11,403 bases of DNA, from assembly GCA_944324205.1 (NCBI GenBank), contig CALUVK010000039.1:1-11403 (forward strand), in the 5' to 3' direction. The position numbers and the translations under genes were made by a program. The stretch's first letter is position 1; the number at the start of each line of letters is the position of its first letter. This document shows positions 1 to 4,971 of the stretch, piece by piece. The notes under the pieces are model-generated. The model had not been told where the DNA came from, did no database searches, and was given only the letters and a program-made list of their open reading frames with translations. The stretch is from Candidatus Gastranaerophilales bacterium (GTDB lineage Bacteria > Cyanobacteriota > Vampirovibrionia > Gastranaerophilales > Gastranaerophilaceae).

Positions 1-45
1 AAATAAAGCCAATACTAATAATAAATTTCTTCTCATAACACCCAT
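1..45 (-). CDS. N-terminus of a putative exported or membrane protein (runs off the window)
   Basis: Fifteen codons are visible, read from the ATG at 45-43 to the window edge: MGVMRRNLLLVLALF. Two arginines followed by a run of Leu/Val/Ala is the look of a signal peptide or first membrane helix. The gene begins 2 nt after the ispG stop codon (50-48) on the same strand, so it is probably co-transcribed and translationally coupled with ispG. A second in-frame ATG at 36-34 has a GGGTG just upstream and may be the true start, giving MRRNLLLVLALF. Too little is present to name a family. Confidence is moderate because the reading frame is open but short. Confidence 0.5.
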   Translation of the reverse strand, partial: MGVMRRNLLLVLALF

Positions 46-47
46 TC

Positions 48-1112
48 TTATTTAACTGAACTATATGATTCCATTATAATATTTTCTAAAGAATTAATCA
101 AGTCACTTTCAGGAACCCTTGCAATAATCTCACCTTTTTTAAATATATACCCTTCTTTTATGGCTCCAGCAATTCCAAAATCTGCATGGCGGGCTTCTCC
201 CGGGCCGTTAACCGGACAGCCCATAACAGCTATTGTTATCGGTAAGTCCAAATTCTTGAAACGTTCTTCAACTTTTTTAGCCAGAGAAATCAAATCAATC
301 TGTGTTCTTCCGCAGGTCGGGCAGGAAATGAAGTTAATCCCTTTTTGCCTTAAATTTAAGGCTTTTAAGATACCAAAACCGGCATGCACTTCCTCTACCG
401 GATTTTCCGTAAGCGAAACCCTTATTGTGTCTCCTATCCCTTCGCTAAGCAGAGTTCCAAGCCCGACAGAGGATTTAATCAAGCCGGATTTCAGCGTTCC
501 CGCCTCTGTTACTCCAAGATGGAGCGGATAGTCGACTTTCGAAGCAATTAAACGGTAAGCTTCAATAGTTGTCGGAACATCAGAAGATTTCAGAGAAATT
601 TTTGTATCGTAAAAATTTAAATCCTCTAAGATTTCTACATGCCTCAATGCGCTCTTGACCATTTTTTCTGAAAGCGGAATATCCATTTCGGCAAACTCTT
701 TTTCTAAAGACCCGCCGTTTATTCCTATTCTTATCGGAACATTATGGCTCTTTGCCGCTTCAACAACCTTAATTGTATGTTCTTTTTTTCCTATGTTTCC
801 GGGGTTAATCCTTAAGGCGTGTATTCCGTTTTCAATACAGGTCAGCGCAAGCCTGTAATCAAAATGAATATCCGCAACCAAAGGTACGGGAGATTTTTTT
901 ACGATATCCTTAATTGCAGCGGCAGCATCCTTGTTTAAAACCGCAAGCCGCACAATCTCGCATCCTGAAGAAGCTAATTCGCCAATCTGGTCTAAAGTTG
1001 CGCTCACATCTCTTGTATCTGTATTGCACATAGACTGAACAGAAATTGGCGCATCTCCGCCGATTTTTACATTTCCTATAGAAATTTGTTTTGATTTTCG
1101 TCTGTTTATCAT
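48..1112 (-). CDS. ispG: 4-hydroxy-3-methylbut-2-en-1-yl diphosphate synthase (IspG/GcpE)
   Basis: IspG is the cytosolic [4Fe-4S] enzyme of the MEP isoprenoid pathway that reductively opens methylerythritol cyclodiphosphate to HMBPP. The 354 residues are close to the usual short bacterial form (about 350-375). The N-terminal TIM-barrel part contains VQSMCNTDTRD (25-35) and VADIHFDYRLAL (79-90). The C-terminal cluster domain has CPTCGR (Cys264, Cys267) and MGCPVNGPGEA (Cys299, Glu306), which fit the three-Cys-plus-Glu cluster ligation known for the family. The start is the ATG at 1112. Only a weak AGG precedes it, but an extended -10 lies 6 nt upstream, suggesting a leaderless transcript. It is divergent from the ORF6N gene across a 67-bp gap and is followed immediately by a signal-peptide ORF. 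The presence of ispG means the host uses the MEP route. Identification is secure. Confidence 0.97.
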   Translation of the reverse strand: MINRRKSKQISIGNVKIGGDAPISVQSMCNTDTRDVSATLDQIGELASSGCEIVRLAVLNKDAAAAIKDIVKKSPVPLVADIHFDYRLALTCIENGIHALRINPGNIGKKEHTIKVVEAAKSHNVPIRIGINGGSLEKEFAEMDIPLSEKMVKSALRHVEILEDLNFYDTKISLKSSDVPTTIEAYRLIASKVDYPLHLGVTEAGTLKSGLIKSSVGLGTLLSEGIGDTIRVSLTENPVEEVHAGFGILKALNLRQKGINFISCPTCGRTQIDLISLAKKVEERFKNLDLPITIAVMGCPVNGPGEARHADFGIAGAIKEGYIFKKGEIIARVPESDLINSLENIIMESYSSVK

Positions 1113-1118
1113 AGCCTA

Positions 1119-1127
1119 ATTTTAACA
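1119..1127 (-). promoter_or_regulatory. Extended -10 for ispG (predicted leaderless)
   Basis: Read on the minus strand, TG-T-TAAAAT occupies 1127-1119 and is followed by exactly 6 nt (TAGGCT) before the ATG at 1112. A start site about 7 nt after the hexamer would fall on the A of the ATG. No convincing -35 lies at 16-18 nt, as is common for extended -10 promoters. The AGG in the 6-nt spacer could alternatively be a minimal ribosome-binding site. Confidence 0.5.
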
Positions 1128-1143
1128 CGAAAAATTTTTATTA

Positions 1144-1149
1144 TATAAT
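1144..1149 (+). promoter_or_regulatory. Candidate -10 for the ORF6N gene
   Basis: TATAAT lies 30 nt before the ATG at 1180, predicting a leader of about 24 nt that carries an AGAGAG purine stretch (about 1161-1167) as ribosome-binding site. The -35 is poor (TTTAAC at about 1121-1126, overlapping the divergent ispG -10). A second A/T hexamer, TATATA (1155-1160), is an alternative. Confidence 0.35.
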
Positions 1150-1179
1150 AATTCTATATAAAGAGAGTGAGATTTGTTA

Positions 1180-1707
1180 ATGGATAATATTATACCAATA
1201 CAAATTATTGAAAACAAAATTTATTTAATTAGAAATACTAAGGTTATGTTGGACATAGATTTAGCAATTTTATATGATATACCAACAAAACGTCTCAATG
1301 AAGCTGTCAAGAGAAATCTTGAACGATTTCCTGATGATTTTATGTTTCAATTAACAAAAGAAGAATGGGATAATTTGCGGTCGCAAATTGCGACCGCAAA
1401 TCCGAATGTATCAAAAATTCGCTCATTGCCGTATGTTTTTACAGAACATGGAACTCTTATGCTTTCAAATGTTCTCAATTCAAAAAGAGCTATAAATGTT
1501 AGTATACAGATTATCAGAGTATTTGATAAATTAAAACAATTTGCAATTTCACACAATGAATTAACTGATAGAATTATCAGTTTAGAAAAAGCTTTTATGA
1601 ATTATACAAAAGATAATAATCACGAGCTGGAAGAAATGCAAAAAGCTATAAATTATTTACTGGATATTACAAAGCCTGCTAAAATTGGCTTTAAAACTAA
1701 TAATTAA
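1180..1707 (+). CDS. ORF6N-domain DNA-binding protein
   Basis: The 175-residue product matches the ORF6N domain typical of phage antirepressor-like and chromosomal regulators. Recognisable blocks are IYLIRNTKVMLDIDLAILYD (14-33), LNEAVKRNLERFPDDFMFQL (39-58), the NLRSQIAT linker (65-72) and LPYVFTEHGTLMLSNVLNS (83-101). The C-terminal 120-163 is helical and charged, probably a coiled coil for oligomerisation. ORF6N proteins are thought to bind DNA; the target here is unknown. I chose the ATG at 1180 over the in-frame TTG at 1174. It is 24 nt upstream of the phosphoesterase gene with no obvious terminator between, so they may share a transcript. A 29-nt perfect palindrome unusually rich in G+C lies inside the coding sequence (1373-1401). 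ORF6N genes are often mobile or prophage-derived, but no other phage gene is visible here. Confidence 0.88.
   Translation: MDNIIPIQIIENKIYLIRNTKVMLDIDLAILYDIPTKRLNEAVKRNLERFPDDFMFQLTKEEWDNLRSQIATANPNVSKIRSLPYVFTEHGTLMLSNVLNSKRAINVSIQIIRVFDKLKQFAISHNELTDRIISLEKAFMNYTKDNNHELEEMQKAINYLLDITKPAKIGFKTNN
1373..1401. repeat. 29-nt perfect palindrome inside the ORF6N gene
   Basis: The 14-nt arm ATTTGCGGTCGCAA (1373-1386) and its exact reverse complement (1388-1401) flank a single A at 1387. In mRNA this would fold as a 12-bp stem with a 5-nt loop. It encodes residues 65-74 (NLRSQIATAN) with CGG, TCG, GCG and ACC codons, which are G+C-richer than the surrounding gene. It could be a protein-binding operator or an mRNA hairpin; which one cannot be decided from sequence. 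Confidence 0.9.
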
Positions 1708-1730
1708 CATAGAAATTACGAGGTATAAAT

Positions 1731-2474
1731 ATGAAAATCGCAGTCATTTCAGATATTCACGGAAATATGGAAGCAATAGAAGCAGTTATGAAAGATATTG
1801 CTGATAAAATGTGCAATAAAATATTTGTACTCGGAGATTACGCCATGGCAGGGCCTGAACCGCAGGCAGCAGTTGAATATTTTATGCAGAGAAAAGACAA
1901 TCCGGTTTTTAAAATGATACAGGGTAATACCGATTTAATGATTGCGGATTATACGGAAGAATTGTATAATTCTTTGAAAGAAAAAGCTCCTGTTATGGCG
2001 GAGGCTTTAAAGAATGATGCTGAAATTCTTAACCCTGTTGAAAAGGATTTTCTAAAAAATCTTCCAATCCAGCTGGAAGTAACGGAAGGCGGAGTTAAGT
2101 TTCTGCTTGTACACGGCTCGCCAAGAAAAAATAACGAAGATATACTTCCGGATACTCCTATAGAAGAAGTTGAAAAAATGCTTGAAAACGTTGATGCAGA
2201 TGTTATATTATGCGGACACACGCATATTCCGTGCGGATTTCAAACCTCAAAAAAGCAGACTGTTGTGAACGTAGGAAGCATCGGCCGTCCGTTTACACCG
2301 GAGCCTAAGGCCTGCTATTTAACTATTACAGTTGAAAACAAGCAGTGCCTTTTTGAACACCATTTTGTAGAATACGATAAAGAACGCGCATCCGAAAAAC
2401 TTAGCAAGCGTGAGTTTGAAGGTGCTGACAAACTCGCCGGAATGCTGCTTGACCCTAAAACAAGACATTTTTAA
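1731..2474 (+). CDS. YfcE/MJ0936-type metallophosphoesterase
   Basis: A 247-residue calcineurin-like phosphoesterase with all metal-binding motifs in order: SDIHGN (Asp8, His10), LGDYAMAG (Asp36), GNTD (Asn66), LVHGS (His128) and GHTHIP (His163, His165). The family binds two divalent metals and hydrolyses phosphomono- or diesters in the cytosol; the substrate here cannot be read from sequence. The motif GNTD in place of the GNHD of larger family members is normal for this small subfamily. VNVGSIGRP (180-188) is also typical of the group. The ATG at 1731 is preceded by a GAGGT Shine-Dalgarno 8 nt upstream. It lies 24 nt after the ORF6N gene and converges with the 93-residue gene, the stops being separated by only 17 nt that hold a hairpin. 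Confidence 0.92.
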   Translation: MKIAVISDIHGNMEAIEAVMKDIADKMCNKIFVLGDYAMAGPEPQAAVEYFMQRKDNPVFKMIQGNTDLMIADYTEELYNSLKEKAPVMAEALKNDAEILNPVEKDFLKNLPIQLEVTEGGVKFLLVHGSPRKNNEDILPDTPIEEVEKMLENVDADVILCGHTHIPCGFQTSKKQTVVNVGSIGRPFTPEPKACYLTITVENKQCLFEHHFVEYDKERASEKLSKREFEGADKLAGMLLDPKTRHF

Positions 2475-2475
2475 A

Positions 2476-2493
2476 AATATCCGGGCGGATATT
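2476..2493. terminator. Hairpin between convergent stops, possible bidirectional terminator
   Basis: AATATCC (2476-2482) and GGATATT (2487-2493) form a perfect 7-bp stem with loop GGGC. It almost exactly fills the gap between the phosphoesterase stop (2474) and the stop of the minus-strand 93-residue gene (2494-2492). On the minus strand the stem runs into five T residues, a reasonable but weak terminator. On the plus strand only ATTT follows. Only two G-C pairs are present, so strength is doubtful. Confidence 0.4.
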
Positions 2494-2773
2494 ATTTGGA
2501 CAGAATAATTGTTTTTAATTTCTGACGTATATCACTGATTTCGCGTACAATTGTCATAGACATATTGGCTAAATCTTCTTCATAACTCTCATCTTTCTCA
2601 AACCCTTCATCACAAAGGTAGTACTGCATAGCATTAGCCGTTGTTTCCAAAAAGCAAACCTGAGAGTAGATCTCATCATCTACTCTCAATATCCCGGCCG
2701 ATTTACCAGCGGTATCTTCTGAAATCGCTGACTTACCAGGTTTTCGATTAACGGAATTAAGAATCGATTTCAT
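2492..2773 (-). CDS. Small protein of unknown function, divergent from XRE regulator
   Basis: I do not recognise a family for this 93-residue protein. The first 25 residues are basic and Ser/Lys-rich (MKSILNSVNRKPGKSAISED). From 27 to 93 it looks helical and acidic, with Cys40 and Cys54, an ETTANAMQYYLC segment (43-54), and a C-terminal helix ISDIRQKLKTIILSK (79-93). There is no signal peptide or membrane helix. That it is a real gene is supported by a perfect consensus promoter placed directly before its ATG, by its divergent pairing with an XRE regulator, and by a hairpin at its stop. There is no Shine-Dalgarno: the 6 nt before the ATG are CATCAT. An 11-bp perfect inverted repeat lies inside the gene. 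A role as partner or target of the XRE protein is inference only. Confidence 0.75.
   Translation of the reverse strand: MKSILNSVNRKPGKSAISEDTAGKSAGILRVDDEIYSQVCFLETTANAMQYYLCDEGFEKDESYEEDLANMSMTIVREISDIRQKLKTIILSK
2661..2688. repeat. 11-bp perfect inverted repeat inside the 93-residue gene
   Basis: TGAGAGTAGAT (2661-2671) and ATCTACTCTCA (2678-2688) are exact reverse complements around a 6-nt loop CTCATC. On the sense (minus) strand it spans codons for about L-R-V-D-D-E-I-Y-S-Q (residues 29-38). It would form a stable mRNA hairpin roughly 85 nt into the message, or serve as a dyad protein-binding site. Confidence 0.85.
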
Positions 2774-2779
2774 ATGATG

Positions 2780-2808
2780 ATTATAGGATATTATTTTGAA
2801 ATTGTCAA
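2780..2808 (-). promoter_or_regulatory. Perfect sigma-70 promoter of the 93-residue gene
   Basis: On the minus strand TTGACA (2808-2803), a 17-nt spacer and TATAAT (2785-2780) match the sigma-70 consensus at all 12 positions. The hexamer ends 6 nt before the ATG at 2773, so the expected start site falls on or next to the initiation codon: a leaderless message. Confidence 0.85.
2796..2808. promoter_or_regulatory. Candidate operator dyad over the divergent -35 region
   Basis: The 13-mer TTGAAATTGTCAA is a near-palindrome (six-base arms with one mismatch, centre T at 2802). It covers the -35 of the 93-residue gene and also a possible plus-strand -35 (TTGTCA, 2802-2807) for the XRE gene. A repressor bound here would block the strong minus-strand promoter. 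Assignment to the neighbouring XRE protein is inference from position. Confidence 0.35.
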
Positions 2809-2828
2809 GAAAGGCTACACCCTATTAT
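2802..2828 (+). promoter_or_regulatory. Weak candidate promoter for the XRE gene
   Basis: TTGTCA (2802-2807) and TATTAT (2823-2828) are separated by 15 nt, which is shorter than ideal. Transcription from here would give a leader of about 30 nt without a clear Shine-Dalgarno before the ATG at 2867. Confidence 0.25.
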
Positions 2829-2866
2829 CCTTAAAAATCTTCAAAAATAATAATAAGCTATATTGT

Positions 2867-3193
2867 ATGAATAATGCCAAACTAAAAATATTACTCGGTA
2901 AAAGAGTTCAAGAACTAAGAAAAGCAAGAAACTTGACGCAGCAGCAAGTTGCAGACCGAATGAATATTGATATAAGGAATTACAGACGTATTGAGCGGGG
3001 AGAATCTTTCCCGGCCAGAAATATTATCCCTCTGGCAGAAGCTCTTGATGTCACATTATCACAACTATATGACTGTAAACATCTTGAACTTGATGAAGCA
3101 AGTCTAAGAGAAGCTATCAAAAAATCTGCCGATACAATGTCAATGGAACAGTTAGTAATTATTTATAAAATGATTAATTCTATATACAATTAA
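2867..3193 (+). CDS. XRE-family (Cro/C1-type) helix-turn-helix regulator
   Basis: The product is 108 residues from the ATG at 2867. An HTH_3 domain fills about 9-68: LGKRVQELRKARNLTQQQVA, then DRMNIDIRNYRRIERGES with the family's Y-x-x-I/(W)-E-x-G signature, then PLAEALDVTLSQLYD. The C-terminal 70-108 is a short helical tail (SMEQLVIIYKMINSIYN) that may dimerise. The frame is open back to 2774, but the extra N-terminal residues are unlike the family and would overlap the divergent promoter, so I take 2867. The gene is divergent from the 93-residue gene with a 93-bp spacer containing a dyad that overlaps both -35 candidates. Such regulators usually repress their own and the divergent gene. No clear Shine-Dalgarno is present. 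The target is inferred only from position. Confidence 0.88.
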   Translation: MNNAKLKILLGKRVQELRKARNLTQQQVADRMNIDIRNYRRIERGESFPARNIIPLAEALDVTLSQLYDCKHLELDEASLREAIKKSADTMSMEQLVIIYKMINSIYN

Positions 3194-3257
3194 ACCAACT
3201 TATTTGAACAATTCTATTTCCTCTATCGTTTTTTTAAGTTTTTACATTTTTAGAATC

Positions 3258-3275
3258 TTAACATTTCTTTACGTA
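3258..3275 (+). promoter_or_regulatory. Tandem half-sites resembling an OmpR/PhoB-type (RpaB HLR1-like) box
   Basis: TTAACATT (3258-3265), two bases, then TTTACGTA (3268-3275) fit the cyanobacterial HLR1 pattern (two KTTACAWW units 10 nt apart) with one mismatch per unit. A perfect single unit, TTTACATT, lies at 3241-3248. If transcription starts near 3319 the tandem pair sits at about -61 to -44, an activator position. In AT-rich DNA chance matches are plausible. Confidence 0.25.
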
Positions 3276-3306
3276 ACCTCATTAAAAAGCAATTTTTGGC
3301 AGAGAA

Positions 3307-3312
3307 TATACT
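3307..3312 (+). promoter_or_regulatory. Candidate -10 for the 175-residue gene
   Basis: TATACT at 3307-3312 predicts a start near 3319 and a leader of about 18 nt carrying AGAGGA (3324-3329), 7 nt before the ATG at 3337. No good -35 is present 16-18 nt upstream (3284-3289 is AAAAAG), so an activator may be needed. Confidence 0.35.
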
Positions 3313-3336
3313 TTATATATATAAGAGGATGAAATT

Positions 3337-3864
3337 ATGGCATTTAATGTTACTACAAATCCATATAAGAACGAAGCCGTTATAGACGGAAAATCATATC
3401 GTATTTATACGGATAATAAAGGCGAAAGATATGTCATGATTGACGGTAAAAAAGTAAATCTTAACGACCCTGTGTTTGGGTTTAAAAACAGTGATTTAAC
3501 TTATTGGCCGGAGCACTTTGTTAACTATTATGACGGAATCATAGAAGAATCTAAAGAGAACAGAAAATTTTTAGAGGAACAGATTTCTGCTGTAAAAGCA
3601 CAATTAAAAACTGCAAAAGATAAATATGAAGGATTTCTTGCAAGCATAGGCGTAAAGAAATTTTCAGATATTACAAATTCTGCACAAAAAGAACAAGCAA
3701 AAGAATATAGAATAAATTTGTCTGATTTAGGAAGTTCTAAAAGACGTTTGAATGCAAGATTCATGGGAGAATGCTCAAGAGGTTTAGATGCAGCTTTAGA
3801 ACGAGGAGAATGGAGTAATCAATTAGCTCTTGCAGAAACTGTAAATGACAGTTTATTTTCATAA
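3337..3864 (+). CDS. Unknown 175-residue protein with N-terminal beta motifs and coiled coil
   Basis: I do not recognise a family. The first 45 residues contain two short related strands around IDGK (VIDGKSYRIYT at 15-25 and MIDGKKVNLND at 34-44), suggesting a small beta structure. Residues 65-98 (beginning DGIIEESKENRKFLEEQISA) are strongly helical with heptad-like spacing, probably a coiled coil, and 115-160 is a second charged helical region. There is no signal peptide or membrane segment, so it is probably cytosolic. The ATG at 3337 has a good Shine-Dalgarno (AGAGGA). It stands alone between the XRE gene and the dehydrogenase with about 143 bp upstream and 73 bp downstream, so it is probably its own transcription unit. 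Coding reality is supported by codon bias, Shine-Dalgarno and length. Function is unknown. Confidence 0.8.
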   Translation: MAFNVTTNPYKNEAVIDGKSYRIYTDNKGERYVMIDGKKVNLNDPVFGFKNSDLTYWPEHFVNYYDGIIEESKENRKFLEEQISAVKAQLKTAKDKYEGFLASIGVKKFSDITNSAQKEQAKEYRINLSDLGSSKRRLNARFMGECSRGLDAALERGEWSNQLALAETVNDSLFS

Positions 3865-3887
3865 ATATTACCTGCCTGTAGAATAGT

Positions 3888-3893
3888 TATAAT
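3888..3893 (+). promoter_or_regulatory. Candidate -10 for the dehydrogenase gene
   Basis: A consensus TATAAT lies 44 nt upstream of the ATG at 3938. It would give a leader of about 38 nt containing AGGAG (3923-3927), 10 nt before the start. The -35 region at 17 nt (ATATTA) is not consensus. Confidence 0.4.
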
Positions 3894-3937
3894 TCAATCA
3901 GCATTAATACTTATCTCTATATAGGAGATTTTTTAAG

Positions 3938-4948
3938 ATGAAAATGTTAATGTTTGATTTTCGTGAGTCTGAAAAAGAGTTTTTTTCAAAGAATGATTTA
4001 AAGGATTTTGATATAACTTTTATAAAAGAACCGCTTAACAAGGATTTTGAGCTTAATGAAAGAATGCTTAATGAAACTGATATTATAAGCGTTTTTACAA
4101 CTTCAAAATTGGATGAAGAAGTTTTAAGCCGGTTTAAAAATTTAAGAATTGTATCGACCCGTTCAAGTGCTTATGACCACATTGATACAGACTATTGCAT
4201 AAAGCAGAATATTGCGGTATTTAATATTGAGCAATACGGAAAAAATTCAGTTGCAGAATATGCTATAACTCTTATTCTTGCACTTGTTAGAAATCTCCTT
4301 CCCGCTTATTTTGATATGAAAAAACATAAAATCAGGCATAAGAATTATGAAGGTCGGATTCTAAGTTCTTATACAATCGGCATAATCGGATGCGGCGCTA
4401 TAGGGTCGGCAGTAGCTAAGATTGCACGATTTTTCGGAATGAAAGTTTTAATATATTCTTATATGAAAAATCCAGAGCTAAGCGGTGAATGCCGTTTTGT
4501 AACATTGGATGAATTATTACACGAATCTGATATAATTACGCTTCATCGGCCTTATGACGGTGATAATTACCACATGATAGGAGTAGAAGAGTTTAATAAA
4601 ATGAAAGAGGGAGTTTATATTGTAAACACATCAAGAGGGGAACTTTTAGACATAAAAGCTTTGTATGATAACCTTCACAGAGGGAAAGTAAAAGGCGCAG
4701 CTTTGGATGTACTTGAATGTGAATTTATAACGACTTATAAAGGTGAAGTTACGGGAGTTTTTTCGGAAACGGAACCGCATTGTGTTGAAACCGCTTTGAT
4801 TACTCAAAAATTGTTTGAACTTAATAATGTAATAATAACCCCGCACATAGGTTACAATACAACCGAGGCCGTTAATTATATCTTAGAAGAAACTTTTAAT
4901 TTGATAAGAGATTACTTAAAGGGTGAAAATACAAATAGAGTTTGTTAA
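3938..4948 (+). CDS. D-2-hydroxyacid dehydrogenase (D-lactate dehydrogenase type)
   Basis: The 336 residues have the two-domain D-2-hydroxyacid dehydrogenase architecture. The nucleotide-binding domain begins with TIGIIGCGAIGSAVA (146-160; Gly151, Gly153, Gly156). The catalytic triad is visible as Arg233 (NTSRGELLD), Glu260 (ALDVLECE) and His303 (ITPHIGYNT). The segment NVIITPHIGYNTTEAV resembles D-lactate dehydrogenases more than phosphoglycerate dehydrogenases, so reversible pyruvate/D-lactate or a related 2-oxoacid conversion is the likely reaction. An oddity is Ser174 (VLIYSYM, 170-176) where NAD-dependent members have Asp at the end of the second strand, so cofactor preference is open to question. 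A Shine-Dalgarno (AGGAG) precedes the ATG. The ruvB start lies 23 nt after the stop but appears to have its own promoter. D-LDH as a fermentation enzyme fits an anaerobe. Confidence 0.9.
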   Translation: MKMLMFDFRESEKEFFSKNDLKDFDITFIKEPLNKDFELNERMLNETDIISVFTTSKLDEEVLSRFKNLRIVSTRSSAYDHIDTDYCIKQNIAVFNIEQYGKNSVAEYAITLILALVRNLLPAYFDMKKHKIRHKNYEGRILSSYTIGIIGCGAIGSAVAKIARFFGMKVLIYSYMKNPELSGECRFVTLDELLHESDIITLHRPYDGDNYHMIGVEEFNKMKEGVYIVNTSRGELLDIKALYDNLHRGKVKGAALDVLECEFITTYKGEVTGVFSETEPHCVETALITQKLFELNNVIITPHIGYNTTEAVNYILEETFNLIRDYLKGENTNRVC

Positions 4949-4955
4949 AATTTTA

Positions 4956-4964
4956 TGCTAATAT
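4956..4964 (+). promoter_or_regulatory. Extended -10 for ruvB (predicted leaderless)
   Basis: TG-C-TAATAT occupies 4956-4964 and is followed by 7 nt (TTATTGT) before the ATG at 4972. No Shine-Dalgarno exists between the previous stop (4948) and this ATG. A second TGn hexamer, TGTTAAAAT (4943-4951), overlaps the end of the dehydrogenase gene. Confidence 0.5.
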
Positions 4965-4971
4965 TTATTGT

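Noticed and set aside
160..531. Plus-strand open frame of 123 codons opposite ispG
   Set aside because: It lies wholly antisense to the well-conserved ispG, has no Shine-Dalgarno and has an implausible composition. It is a shadow frame.
1180..1707. Prophage remnant around the ORF6N gene
   Set aside because: No integrase, structural phage gene, attachment repeat or tRNA target is visible, and the flanking genes are ordinary chromosomal ones.
2774..2866. Longer N-terminus for the XRE regulator
   Set aside because: The extra residues are encoded by the divergent promoter region (-10, spacer and -35 of the 93-residue gene) and do not look like part of an HTH domain.
2492..3193. Toxin-antitoxin system made of the 93-residue protein and the XRE protein
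   Set aside because: The genes are divergent rather than in one operon, and the small protein shows no known toxin motif (RelE, HigB, HipA, HicA and similar). There is no support beyond the presence of an XRE domain.
4942..4971. Upstream TTG start for ruvB
   Set aside because: It would overlap the dehydrogenase gene, lacks a ribosome-binding site and adds ten residues that are not part of RuvB. The ATG at 4972 fits the family and the -10 spacing.
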